Source: Pistricoccus aurantiacus (lineage in GTDB: Bacteria; Pseudomonadota; Gammaproteobacteria; Pseudomonadales; Halomonadaceae). Taken from it: 64,000 nucleotides of DNA. Location: assembly GCF_042682565.1 (NCBI RefSeq), contig NZ_JBHUIC010000029.1. The stretch is one strand, 5' to 3'. The number at the start of each line of letters is the position of its first letter. Position 1 is the first letter of the stretch. The position numbers and the translations under genes were made by a program. Below, in pieces: positions 17,587 to 26,020 of this stretch. The notes beneath the pieces were generated by a model. That model saw only the letters and a list, made by a program, of their open reading frames with translations. It searched no databases and was not told the DNA's origin.

Positions 17587-18540
17587 ATGAGCAATACCGA
17601 ATCAAACCCTGCGCTGTTCGAGTCGTATGAGTGCCCCATCGTTGATGGTCACCGGCTTATTCAGCATCTCTCGTCGCGTACCGCCGAGGTAGGCGGCATT
17701 CCCATCAATCGAATCCTGCCCCAGCGCAAAAGGCGCATGATCGGGGCATGGTGCTTTCTGGATCACGCGGGGCCTGCCGTATTTTCCGTGGATAGCCAGG
17801 GCATGCGCGTAGGCCCTCATCCGCATACCAGCCTGCAGACCTTCACCTGGATGCTGGCCGGCGACATTCTGCACCGCGACAGCCTGGGGAGCGAACAGGT
17901 GATTCGCCCTGGGGAGGTCAATTTGATGACCGCCGGTCGTGGTATCGCCCATACCGAAGAGTCGCTGCCGAGTGAATTACAGCTGCACGCGGCTCAGCTG
18001 TGGATCGCGCTGCCCTATGCCCATCGGCATACCGAGCCACGCTTCGATCACTATCCCGACCTGCCACGCTGGCAGGAGCAGGGGGTCGATATCACGCTGC
18101 TCACCGGCGCGTTCAACGGTCATGAAGCGCCTACCCTCGCATTCTCGCCGCTGGTAGGTGCCGATATGCTCGCCGACGCCGCGACCACCGTTCACCTGGA
18201 CCTGCACAATCACTTCGAGTACGGCGTACTTGTGCTCGAAGGCAAGCTGCGCATCAATCAGGATACCTTCGCGCCGAACGAACTTGCCTATCTGGGCTGC
18301 GGGCTCGACGACATCGCGCTGAAACTTGATTCCAATACGCGCGTTCTGCTGCTGGGCGGCGAACCGCTGAACGAAGAGATCTTCATCTGGTGGAACTTCG
18401 TGGGCCATAGCAAGGCCGAGATTGCGAAGGCGCAGAAAGAGTGGGAGGCCGGCGATGCGCGATTCGGTGATGTTCCGGAGTTTGACGGCGACCGGATGAT
18501 GCCGCCGCCCATTCCATGGCGCATTGAGCCTGATGCCTGA
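17587..18540 (+). CDS. Pirin-family bicupin protein (long type)
   Basis: A 317-residue pirin. The N-terminal cupin carries the metal pattern: FLDHAGPA, then GPHPHTSLQTFTWMLAGDI and the Glu/His of RGIAHTEES. The C-terminal pirin_C domain follows (HNHFEYGVLVLEGKLRINQD). Some pirins are iron-dependent quercetin dioxygenases; others have no known substrate. ATG 17587 is preceded by an AGGAAC site. The gap 17347-17586 before it has no supported gene. A second, shorter pirin is encoded at 19649-20338 on the other strand. Confidence 0.88.
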   Translation: MSNTESNPALFESYECPIVDGHRLIQHLSSRTAEVGGIPINRILPQRKRRMIGAWCFLDHAGPAVFSVDSQGMRVGPHPHTSLQTFTWMLAGDILHRDSLGSEQVIRPGEVNLMTAGRGIAHTEESLPSELQLHAAQLWIALPYAHRHTEPRFDHYPDLPRWQEQGVDITLLTGAFNGHEAPTLAFSPLVGADMLADAATTVHLDLHNHFEYGVLVLEGKLRINQDTFAPNELAYLGCGLDDIALKLDSNTRVLLLGGEPLNEEIFIWWNFVGHSKAEIAKAQKEWEAGDARFGDVPEFDGDRMMPPPIPWRIEPDA

Positions 18541-18686
18541 TCGCTCGCTTGTACTAAAAAGACAGGTTACAGACTAGACATGCGGTATCACTAGCAGCCC
18601 GCGACAGGTATCGGTCACGTCGGCATTCCAACCAGGCAAATCAAGGAAGTCAAGCCTTGAGACCTTGTCCCGGTTGGGCCAAGGCA

Positions 18687-18716
18687 CTAAAAACCATGCG
18701 CTGAGTCAGCGCATGG
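18687..18716 (-). terminator. Rho-independent terminator after the SDR gene
   Basis: On the minus strand a perfect 10-base stem (CCATGCGCTG / CAGCGCATGG, three-base loop, 18694-18716) is followed directly by TTTTTAG. It lies about 35 bases past the stop of the SDR gene at 18752, the right place and polarity to end that transcript. Confidence 0.8.
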
Positions 18717-18751
18717 CTCGACGTAGCGCGTGATTATCGAGAACGCCCTCC

Positions 18752-19489
18752 CTATCTACCGGTAGTCCATCCACCGTCCATGGTAACTGTCGATCCGTGC
18801 ATGTAATTGGAATCGTCGGAGGCCAGGAATACAGCAAGCGCTGCGATCTCTTCAGGCTTTCCAGCCCGTTGTGCCGGGATATCATTCAAGCGTTTGTCTT
18901 CAATTCCCTCGGTCATTGGCGACTCTATAAATCCTGGGGCGATAAGGTTAGCTTTAATGCCCTTACTACCAAAATCATAGGCCAGTTGTTTCGTGAAGCC
19001 TTCTATCGCATGTTTCGACGTGACGTATGCCGAACCACCTGCCCCCGCGACATGGGTGGATTGAGAGCCGATATTGATGATGACGCCCTTGCCCCTCTTC
19101 AAAAAGTGTGGAATCACCGCTTTTGAGGCTAGATAAGGCCCCTTGACGTTGATATCCATCAGCTTTTCATATTCATCTTCGTCCAATTCAAACGCTGTTT
19201 TGTAAGCGTCGTGAATGCCGGCGCCATTATAGAGGATGTCTATTTGCTCAAATTTTTCCAACGTTTTATTTACAACTGCTTGCACTTCTGCAGCTTTCGA
19301 TACATCTGCCTCGACGAAGATTGATTCCTGATTTTTGCTCTGAAGCTCACTGATAATGCGATTGCCTTTTGATTTATCGCGACCTACTACCACTACTTTT
19401 GCACCTTCATCTGCATAGGCCTTGGCAGTCGCTTCACCAAGACCAGATGTTCCACCGAATATAATGGCAACCCTATCCTTCAATTTCAT
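18752..19489 (-). CDS. SDR-family NAD(P)-dependent oxidoreductase
   Basis: About 245 residues of a classical short-chain dehydrogenase/reductase. The cofactor motif is GGTSGLGEATA near the N-terminus. A catalytic Tyr-Lys pair sits in SAYVTSKHAIEGF, with the Ser in INIGSQSTHV upstream. GRDKSKG after the second strand suggests NADPH. An AAAGGGAAAG purine site supports the start at 19489. The gene is clearly richer in A+T than its neighbours and uses A/T-ending codons (runs such as AAATTTTTCC), a sign of transfer from a lower-G+C donor. It sits between two pirin genes and has its own terminator. Substrate unknown. Confidence 0.88.
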   Translation of the reverse strand: MKLKDRVAIIFGGTSGLGEATAKAYADEGAKVVVVGRDKSKGNRIISELQSKNQESIFVEADVSKAAEVQAVVNKTLEKFEQIDILYNGAGIHDAYKTAFELDEDEYEKLMDINVKGPYLASKAVIPHFLKRGKGVIINIGSQSTHVAGAGGSAYVTSKHAIEGFTKQLAYDFGSKGIKANLIAPGFIESPMTEGIEDKRLNDIPAQRAGKPEEIAALAVFLASDDSNYMHGSTVTMDGGWTTGR

Positions 19490-19648
19490 CTTCTTTCCCT
19501 TTAACAAAGTTTCCATATATTAAATGTAGATCAAAATGGCCCACAAAAAAGCTGGGCCATCAATCATTTTGAGTACCGCCTATGCGGCGCGCATCAAAGC
19601 TCATTTGCCTGAATCGGCTGGATGAAGCCAACGCTACTCACAAGCTCC

Positions 19649-20338
19649 TCAGGCCAGGTCGAACAGCAATACCTCCGAGGCGCTTCGGCCGGTTAGCGCT
19701 ATCGTCTCATCCGGTGCGAAGGCTGCGGCATCGCCGGCTTCCAGCACTTGCCCGTTGACCTCGGCGCTCCCTCGAGCAATATGCAGCCAGGCATAGCGTG
19801 TCGTCGGCAGGGTCGCGCTCTGACCGCCATCGAACAGGCCCGCATAGAGATTGACGTCCTGATTGATGCTCACGGAGCCGTCACGACCGTCTTGGGAGGC
19901 CACGAGCCGCCAGTTTCCCTGACGCTCATCGATGGAAAAGTTCTTTTGTTCGTAGCTGGGTTTGATGCCCCGCTGTTCCGGCTCGATCCAGATCTGCAGA
20001 AAGTGGACGAGCTTGTCCTTGGCGTTATTGAACTCGCTGTGCGTCACGCCAGTGCCGGCGGACATGCGCTGGACATCGCCGGGGCGAATGACTTCGACGT
20101 GGCCCATGCTGTCCTTGTGGGCCAGCTCGCCTTCCAGCACGTAGGAAATGATCTCCATGTCGCGATGGGAATGTGCACCAAAACCCTGGCCACCCTCGAC
20201 GCGGTCCTCATTGATCACCCGCAGCTTGCGAAAGCCCATGTACTCGGGGTCGTAGTAGTTCGCGAAGGAAAAGGTATGAAAAGAGCGTAGCCATCCATGA
20301 TTTGCATAGCCCCGGGCATCACCAGAACGAACAAGCAT
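19649..20338 (-). CDS. Pirin-family protein (YhaK/YhhW-like)
   Basis: A 229-residue pirin. It has the short-type opening RGYANHGWLRSFHTFSFANY and the cupin metal residues in GAHSHRDMEIISYVLEGEL and GTGVTHSEFN, like E. coli YhhW and YhaK. YhhW can oxidise quercetin; YhaK responds to oxidative conditions. The gene lies upstream in the same direction as the SDR and downstream of doxX/yqjG/wrbA, which together look like a response to quinones and other electrophiles. Confidence 0.9.
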   Translation of the reverse strand: MLVRSGDARGYANHGWLRSFHTFSFANYYDPEYMGFRKLRVINEDRVEGGQGFGAHSHRDMEIISYVLEGELAHKDSMGHVEVIRPGDVQRMSAGTGVTHSEFNNAKDKLVHFLQIWIEPEQRGIKPSYEQKNFSIDERQGNWRLVASQDGRDGSVSINQDVNLYAGLFDGGQSATLPTTRYAWLHIARGSAEVNGQVLEAGDAAAFAPDETIALTGRSASEVLLFDLA

Positions 20339-20407
20339 GTATTCCCTCCAAGATATTCAAGTAAACGTTGATAGGTTCAGTCAGACGGTTTCAATCCCAA
20401 GCGGCTG

Positions 20408-20851
20408 CTAAAGCTTGTGAGCCAGGCTGCGATCGATTGAAACCCTGCCTGCTCCGCTGATGAGCAGCGATACCGAGATGGTCAGCAGGGAAAGGGCGAA
20501 TTCATAACCGTTATTGCTCATGAACAGGCCGTTGCCGATATGCACCGCAAAGATGGCGACCAGCATGGCAATTGACAGCACGACGGCAGCCGGTCGAACC
20601 AGCAGCCCCAGAAGCAGGGCAAGGCCGCCGAAGAACTCGCCGCCGCCGGCCAGCAAGGCCATCAGGTAACCCGGCTCGAGGCCCATCGACGCCATCCCTT
20701 GCGCGGTGGCTTCCAGACCGTTACCGCCAAACCAGCCAAACAGTTTCTGGGCGCCGTGGGCCATGAAAATGATCCCTGTCGGCACGCGCAAGACCAGAGG
20801 CGAAAAGCTTTCATGGGTGGAAAGTATTCTATTGATCAGCGATGTCTGCAT
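20408..20851 (-). CDS. DoxX-family membrane protein (YqjF-like)
   Basis: About 147 residues and four hydrophobic segments. The DoxX signature is visible: VPTGIIFMAHGAQKLFGWFG followed by a Gly/Met-rich loop and GGGEFFGGLALLLGLLVRPA. E. coli YqjF, in the same family and also beside yqjG, is induced by nitroaromatics and quinones through YhaJ. The start at 20851 has a GGAGAC site; a longer frame from 20959 is unlikely. Function is poorly known; a role in membrane redox or electrophile stress is inferred from neighbours. Confidence 0.88.
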   Translation of the reverse strand: MQTSLINRILSTHESFSPLVLRVPTGIIFMAHGAQKLFGWFGGNGLEATAQGMASMGLEPGYLMALLAGGGEFFGGLALLLGLLVRPAAVVLSIAMLVAIFAVHIGNGLFMSNNGYEFALSLLTISVSLLISGAGRVSIDRSLAHKL

Positions 20852-20995
20852 GTCGTGTCTCCGTGTGTTTTGCAATGGAGACAGGATAGCCCTGTTACGT
20901 GAATGAAATGGCGCAATTATTGGAACATGAGCAACCAATAATTCGATGGTTGCTCCCATGAGTCATCAGCTAGAAAGTGAGTATAACCAGGAATT

Positions 20996-21021
20996 GAATC
21001 GCCCCTGGAAAGGGGCGATTC
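20996..21021. terminator. Strong hairpin after yqjG, without a U tract
   Basis: A perfect 11-base inverted repeat (GAATCGCCCCT / AGGGGCGATTC, loop GGAA) lies between the yqjG stop at 21081 and the doxX start at 20851. It is placed to end or trim the yqjG transcript, but no T run follows on either strand, so it may be an mRNA-stabilising or processing hairpin. Confidence 0.45.
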
Positions 21022-21080
21022 GAGGTGCTTGCTCAGAAGCCAGCCATCAGCGCTGTGCGTGTTTGATCAAGATTTCTCGC

Positions 21081-22082
21081 TCACGCCCTGTAAATCCACT
21101 GCCCTGGCAAGCGGTTTCGGTTGTGATCTCGCTCGAGAGCGAGAATCGGACCCTTTGGCACGATACGGGTGGGATTGATATTGGCGTGACTGTAGTAATA
21201 GTGGCGCTTGATATGGTCGAAATTCACGGTCTCCTTGACCCCCGGCCACTGGTACAGCTCCCTCAGGTAGTTCGATAAATTAGGATAATCCTCGATGCGG
21301 CGCAGGTTGCATTTGAAGTGGCCGTGATAGACCGCATCGAAACGAATCAGGGTAGTGAATAGCCGGATATCCGCTTCGGTCAGCCACTCACCGGCCAGGT
21401 AGCGCTGCTCGCCCAAGCGCGCCTCCATACGATCCAGCGCCTCGAACAATGCCGTCACGTGCTTGTCGTAAACCGCCTGCTCGGTGGCGAAACCGGCCTT
21501 GTAGACGCCGTTGTTGATATGATCGTAGACATCGGCGTTGACGGCATCAATGGTCTCGCGCAGTTCCTCGGGATAAAAATCGAGACGATTGCCGGTTATC
21601 TCGTCAAAGGCATCATTGAAGATCCGGACCAGATCCGCGGACTCGTTGTTGATGATGCGGTTATCCTGCTTGTCCCATAGGGCCGGTACCGTGACGCGTC
21701 CCGTATAATCCGGGTTGGTGAGGGTATAGAGCTGACGATGATATTCCACCCCGTTGACAGGATCGCCGCTGGAGCCTTCATCGACATGGTACGTCCAGCC
21801 CTGATCCAGCATCAGCGGGCTGACGTGGGATGCACCGATCAACGGCTCCAATCCCTTCAGCTTGCGCATGATCAAGGTGCGGTGCGCCCAGGGACAGGCG
21901 AGTGACACATAAAGATGAAAGCGGTCCGCCTCGGCGGGTACGGCCTCCTGGCCCTGCGGGGTCGGCTGTCCGTCCGCCGTCACCCAGTCGCGCAGCTTGG
22001 CGGATTCGCGTACGAACTCACCGCCGTGTTTTTTGGTGTCGTACCATTGATCGTGCCACTCGCCGTTGATTAACAGGCCCAT
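21081..22082 (-). CDS. yqjG: Glutathionyl-hydroquinone reductase
   Basis: About 333 residues of the Xi-class glutathione transferase family (YqjG/PcpF/EcmB), which reduces glutathionyl-hydroquinones to hydroquinones. It opens with MGLLINGEWHDQWYDTKKHG, typical of the family. The catalytic Cys is in SLACPWAHRT, inside the thioredoxin-like domain; the C-terminal helical domain contains AGEWLTEADIRLFTTLIRFD. The second of two close ATGs (22082) is best placed to the GGAGAG site. It works with WrbA and DoxX next to it in quinone detoxification. Confidence 0.92.
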   Translation of the reverse strand: MGLLINGEWHDQWYDTKKHGGEFVRESAKLRDWVTADGQPTPQGQEAVPAEADRFHLYVSLACPWAHRTLIMRKLKGLEPLIGASHVSPLMLDQGWTYHVDEGSSGDPVNGVEYHRQLYTLTNPDYTGRVTVPALWDKQDNRIINNESADLVRIFNDAFDEITGNRLDFYPEELRETIDAVNADVYDHINNGVYKAGFATEQAVYDKHVTALFEALDRMEARLGEQRYLAGEWLTEADIRLFTTLIRFDAVYHGHFKCNLRRIEDYPNLSNYLRELYQWPGVKETVNFDHIKRHYYYSHANINPTRIVPKGPILALERDHNRNRLPGQWIYRA

Positions 22083-22231
22083 GATCATTCTCTCCGTTTG
22101 AAAATTGCCTACGCCTGAGCCCTGGTCAGAATAGTGCTGCTTACTCGACTGCGACGCGTTGATTCAGCGCTACGAGCCGAGTGCTCGATAGAGGCCAGGA
22201 GCCGATATCGTGACAAGCGTATAAAAATGGT

Positions 22232-22260
22232 AAATGAGGGAGGGCAGCGCCCTCCCTTGC
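22232..22260 (-). terminator. Terminator hairpin after wrbA
   Basis: An 8-base perfect G+C-rich stem (GGGAGGGC / GCCCTCCC, loop of three) at 22238-22256 lies about 15 bases past the wrbA stop. On the minus strand it is followed by an A/T-rich stretch that ends in TTTTTA, but the T run is some distance away, so termination may be partial and allow read-through into yqjG. Confidence 0.55.
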
Positions 22261-22271
22261 TCAGGCGGGGG

Positions 22272-22871
22272 TCAGCTTTTCAGCTTTGCAGCGATTTTGG
22301 CCACGTGCTCGCCCTGGAAGCGGGCAATGGCCAGCTCACGGTCGTCGGGCTGGCGCGAGCCATCACCGCCTGCGATGGTCGAAGCGCCATAGGGTGTACC
22401 GCCGCCGACCTGAGAGATATCGAACAGCTCCGGGGTGGCGTAGCCGATCGGCACGATCACCATGCCATGGTGTGCGAGGGTGGTCCAGGTGGAGGTGATG
22501 GTCATTTCTTCCCCGCCGCCGGTACCGGTAGAGGTAAAGACACTCGCCACCTTGCCGACCAGGCCCCCCTTGACCCACAGGCCACCGGTCTGATCCAGGA
22601 AGGTGCGCATCTGGCCCGCCATGTTGCCAAAGCGCGTCGGCGTGCCAAAGATAATCGCATCGTATTCCGCAAGTTCTGCGGGCGAAGCCACCGGCGCATC
22701 TTGCTCCGTCTTGCCGCCGGCAGATTTGAAGGCTTCGCTATCCATGGTTTCCGGAACACGCTTGACCGTGACGTCGACGCCTTCCACACCACGTGCGCCT
22801 TCGGCGACGGTGTTGGCCATGGTTTCGATATGGCCGTACATGGAATAGTAAAGAACTAGTACTTTTGTCAT
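22272..22871 (-). CDS. wrbA: NAD(P)H:quinone oxidoreductase WrbA
   Basis: A 199-residue flavodoxin-like quinone reductase that makes two-electron reductions of quinones, avoiding semiquinone radicals. FMN-binding parts are seen in LVLYYSMYGHIETMANTVAE, TPTRFGNMAGQMRTFLDQTG and the family motif FTSTGTGGGEE. The 22871 start gives the normal family length and has a GAGAGG site. However, the same frame extends upstream to an ATG at 22952 with a better ribosome site (AAGGAG, seven bases away). That start would add 27 residues beginning MGRLTDFLSRLFSG, an amphipathic helix pattern; both forms may be made. Confidence 0.93.
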   Translation of the reverse strand: MTKVLVLYYSMYGHIETMANTVAEGARGVEGVDVTVKRVPETMDSEAFKSAGGKTEQDAPVASPAELAEYDAIIFGTPTRFGNMAGQMRTFLDQTGGLWVKGGLVGKVASVFTSTGTGGGEEMTITSTWTTLAHHGMVIVPIGYATPELFDISQVGGGTPYGASTIAGGDGSRQPDDRELAIARFQGEHVAKIAAKLKS

Positions 22872-23111
22872 TTCGGGTTCCTCTCGTGATGAAGGTCCGC
22901 TTTTTTTCGGACCGCTGAAAAGCCGCGACAAGAAGTCGGTAAGCCGTCCCATGCAACAACTCCTTGTAGTATTCACACCAAGATAGCTGGTCAAATCTCA
23001 TTACCCACAAGAGTAACGCCAAAGACCGGCTGGTTGGGTCTGATTATCGGGCCATAGCGATCGAAAAAACTGATGAGTCATAGGCCTGTCATGTCGATAC
23101 TAGAAGCTTGC

Positions 23112-24023
23112 CTATTGCCTGGCCTGCTTGTAATCACGGCAAACCCTCTGCAGCGCCTCAGCCAGCGCCTGGGTTGCCGGGCCCGTGCTGTCACGGTTCG
23201 CAAAGACCAGATACAACTCCTCGTGCCGGCTACCGCCCTCGGCTAGAGGCAGTGGCTTTAGTATCTCGGCCTCCAGTTCCTGGCGAATATGCTCCAGAGG
23301 CAGCCAGGCAAAGCCCAGCCCCCGGGTGACGAACTGGATCGAGGTCTTGAGCTGGGATACGGTCCAACGCTCTTCCGCACCCAGCCAGCCTGCGTCCTGG
23401 TTGCGCTTGATGCCGGTATCGCGGACCACGAATTGCCGGTGCGTCCTCAGATCCTGTTCCGTCAATTCGCGCCCCATGTGATGCAGGGGATGCTGCGGGT
23501 GGGCGACTGCCACAAACTCGATGGACAAGAGAGGCTGCCCCAGAAGGCCGGGGGGTGGTCGATTGGTGACGATCAAATCGGCCTTGCCGTTGACCAGCGC
23601 CTCATGAGTGCCGGAAAGCACCGACTCGATGAGCTGCACACGGGACGACCGGCTTTCAGGAATAAAGGCAGCCAGCGCTTCGCCCAAAAGCTCCGGCGGG
23701 AAGATTATCTCTATTGCCAGCCGGACCTCCGGCTCCCAATCCTGGGCCAGGTTGGCGGCCAGTCGTTCCAGGCTCAGAGCCTCTTCGATGAGCACGCGAG
23801 CGCGACGCAACAATGCCTCTCCCGCTTCGGTGAGCTCGGCTTTGCGCCCACGTATGATAAGCATCTCGACGGGCAGCTGTTCCTGCATGCTCTTGAGGGT
23901 ATAGCTTACCGCCGACTGGCTCTTGTTGAGCGACTCGGCGGCTCGCGCGAAACTGCCTTCATCGACCACGGCCTGCAACACCGCCCACTGCTCGAGGCTG
24001 ATACGAGGAATATTGGTAGCCAT
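23112..24023 (-). CDS. LysR-family regulator, YhaJ-like
   Basis: A 303-residue LysR protein: HTH domain (LEQWAVLQAVVDEGSFARAA, recognition helix SQSAVSYTLKSMQEQL) and effector domain. The pattern SAVSYTLKxMQEQL resembles E. coli YhaJ, which senses dinitrotoluene breakdown products and hydroquinones and controls yqjFG. Here it lies just upstream of wrbA, yqjG, doxX and a pirin in the same direction, so it is the likely regulator of that set. The assignment to YhaJ is by motif likeness and context only. Confidence 0.85.
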   Translation of the reverse strand: MATNIPRISLEQWAVLQAVVDEGSFARAAESLNKSQSAVSYTLKSMQEQLPVEMLIIRGRKAELTEAGEALLRRARVLIEEALSLERLAANLAQDWEPEVRLAIEIIFPPELLGEALAAFIPESRSSRVQLIESVLSGTHEALVNGKADLIVTNRPPPGLLGQPLLSIEFVAVAHPQHPLHHMGRELTEQDLRTHRQFVVRDTGIKRNQDAGWLGAEERWTVSQLKTSIQFVTRGLGFAWLPLEHIRQELEAEILKPLPLAEGGSRHEELYLVFANRDSTGPATQALAEALQRVCRDYKQARQ

Positions 24024-24166
24024 CTGGCGCGGACTCTCCTGAAATCATCGGCTGGTCATCATAGCGTAGCGGCGATCATGTCCTTTCCCCCGGAAACTGG
24101 TCCACCTCTGTTCGTGCCGCCAGTCAATGCCCGCCGGTTTTGCAGTAGCCGTTAGACTGGGGCCGG

Positions 24167-24222
24167 TTGTCAGCTTTTCCCTGCTGAGCGATACTGTCGT
24201 CAAACACTGTATTAAAATACAG
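24167..24222 (+). promoter_or_regulatory. LexA-controlled promoter of umuDC
   Basis: A LexA box CTGT-ATTAAAAT-ACAG, the exact CTGT-N8-ACAG consensus with an A/T core, lies at 24207-24222, about 36 bases before umuD. A matching promoter TTGTCA (24167-24172), a 17-base spacer and GATACT (24190-24195) lies just upstream, so LexA bound at the box would block early transcription. This marks umuDC as an SOS operon. Confidence 0.85.
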
Positions 24223-24258
24223 TAAAAAAGATAATCAGTATTCAGCAGGGAACTTGTC

Positions 24259-24714
24259 ATGAATCATCGTCCAGCATTACGACCCGCCGGCCGGCTTGCC
24301 TCTATCTCACGCCCCGGGCCGCTGCCCTTGATGGGTAGCCGAGTGCGGGCCGGGTTTCCCAGTCCGGCGGACGATCATCTGGATACGCCGCTGGATCTGC
24401 ACGCCCATGTGGTGAAGCGTCCCGCCTCGACCTATTTCGTGCGAGCCGAGGGGGATTCCATGCGGGGGGACGGCATTCACGACGGCGATCTTCTGGTGGT
24501 GGATCGCAGCCTGGAGGCGCTGCCGGAGCGTATCCTCATTGTCGCCCTGGACGGTGAGCTGACCGTCAAGCGGCTGAGATGGATCGGCCAGATCGCCTAT
24601 CTCGTCGCCAGCAATCCACGTTTTCCCGCCATTGCCCTGAACGGGCGGGACTGCCAGGTATGGGGGGTGGTGGCCCACGTGATCCACTCGCTGCCCGGCG
24701 GCGCCCGGCTATGA
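24259..24714 (+). CDS. umuD: SOS mutagenesis protein UmuD
   Basis: A 151-residue S24-type self-cleaving protein, partner of UmuC in DNA polymerase V. The cleavage site Ala-Gly is at residues 31-32 (SRVRAGFPSPADD). The catalytic Ser67 lies in EGDSMRGDGI and Lys104 in LTVKRL. RecA-stimulated cleavage produces the active UmuD' form. It is headed by a LexA box and its stop overlaps the umuC start (ATGA), giving coupled translation. Length is slightly longer than E. coli UmuD because of the N-terminus. Confidence 0.93.
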   Translation: MNHRPALRPAGRLASISRPGPLPLMGSRVRAGFPSPADDHLDTPLDLHAHVVKRPASTYFVRAEGDSMRGDGIHDGDLLVVDRSLEALPERILIVALDGELTVKRLRWIGQIAYLVASNPRFPAIALNGRDCQVWGVVAHVIHSLPGGARL

Positions 24715-25985
24715 TCGCCCTGGTGGATGGCAACAACTTCTATGTCTCCTGCGAGCGTGCCTTCGACCCTCGGCTGGAACGGTGCCCGGTAGGGGTGCTG
24801 TCCAACAACGACGGCTGCATCATCGCCCGCAGCGCGGAACTCAAGGCACTAGGGGTCGCCCTGGGGGCGCCACGGCATCTGCTGTCGCCGGCCATCCGCC
24901 GTCAGGCGAAACTGCTGTCGAGCAACTATGCCCTGTACGGGGACATGAGCCAGCGGGTCAATCAGGTGCTGGCGCGTTTCTCGCCCCGGGTTGAGTTCTA
25001 CTCCATCGACGAGAGCTTCGTGCATTTCGATGGCTTCGATCCTGCGGGCTTGGTAGTGACCGGCCAGCAGTTGCGCGAAGCGGTGGGCCGGGAAACCGGC
25101 ATTCCCGTCTGCGTGGGGCTGGCGCCGACCCGGGTGCTGGCCAAGCTCGCCAACCATACCGCCAAGGAATTTCCCGGACTCGAAGGCGTGTGCCGGCTCG
25201 AGGCGGATAGCGCAATCACTCGCCGGTTGCTTGAAGGCTTGCCGGTCACTCGGCTATGGGGGGTGGCGAGCCGCGCCGGAGAGCGTCTGGCGGCATTGGG
25301 CATTCATAACGCCTGGCAGCTGCGCGAGGCGGACCCCAAGCGGGTTCGCCGGGCATGTTCCGTGATCATGGAACGCATTCTCTGGGAGTTGCGTGGCCAT
25401 CCGGCGGTGGAGCTGGAAAACATGAGCGAGCCCCGCCGGCAGATTCTGGTGTCTCGCTCCTTCGGACGACAAATCGAGACCCCTGGCGAAATCAAGGAAG
25501 CCCTTCGTCAGCATGTGGCCCGGGCCGGGGAAAAGCTGCGCGCCCAGGGCAGCCTCGCCCGGGCGGTGCTGGTATTCTTGCATACCAATCGCTTCGAACT
25601 GGGACGCCCTGCCTACCGCAATCATGTGGTAGTGCCCTTGGCGCGGCCCGGCGCGGATAGCCGCGATCTGCTCGAAGCGGCGAGTCGAGGACTGGATGCC
25701 ATCTTTCTCGATGGGCTGCGCTACCAGAAGTGCGGGGTAGGGCTGCTGGATCTGATCGATGCCAGCAATCAGCAGCTCGGTTTGCTGGAAGCACCCCTCG
25801 GCGACAGCGAGCGACTTCGCCGCCAGCGGCTGATGACAGCGGTGGATCGGCTCAATCGGGAGATGGGACGCGGTACCGTCAGCCTGGGTCTGCCTCGCGC
25901 GGACAGCGCCTGGCAGCTGCGCTGCGAGCACCGCTCGCCGCGCTATACCACCCGCTGGGAGGAGCTGCCCCGGGTCAGGGCTTGA
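24711..25985 (+). CDS. umuC: Y-family DNA polymerase V catalytic subunit UmuC
   Basis: A 424-residue translesion DNA polymerase. Palm-domain acidic residues are in ALVDGNNFYVSCERAFDP (first Asp) and FYSIDESFVHFDG (Asp-Glu pair). The helix-hairpin-helix stretch VTRLWGVASRAGERLAALGI follows, then the little-finger domain (YRNHVVVPLARP) and a C-terminal DUF4113 type tail (QLRCEHRSPRYTTRWEELPRV). ATG 24711 overlaps the umuD stop. It is intact and of normal length, so the SOS mutagenesis system appears functional. Confidence 0.94.
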   Translation: MIALVDGNNFYVSCERAFDPRLERCPVGVLSNNDGCIIARSAELKALGVALGAPRHLLSPAIRRQAKLLSSNYALYGDMSQRVNQVLARFSPRVEFYSIDESFVHFDGFDPAGLVVTGQQLREAVGRETGIPVCVGLAPTRVLAKLANHTAKEFPGLEGVCRLEADSAITRRLLEGLPVTRLWGVASRAGERLAALGIHNAWQLREADPKRVRRACSVIMERILWELRGHPAVELENMSEPRRQILVSRSFGRQIETPGEIKEALRQHVARAGEKLRAQGSLARAVLVFLHTNRFELGRPAYRNHVVVPLARPGADSRDLLEAASRGLDAIFLDGLRYQKCGVGLLDLIDASNQQLGLLEAPLGDSERLRRQRLMTAVDRLNREMGRGTVSLGLPRADSAWQLRCEHRSPRYTTRWEELPRVRA

Positions 25986-26020
25986 AACATCAACAGGTCC
26001 TGGCATTGCAAAGAATCGTT

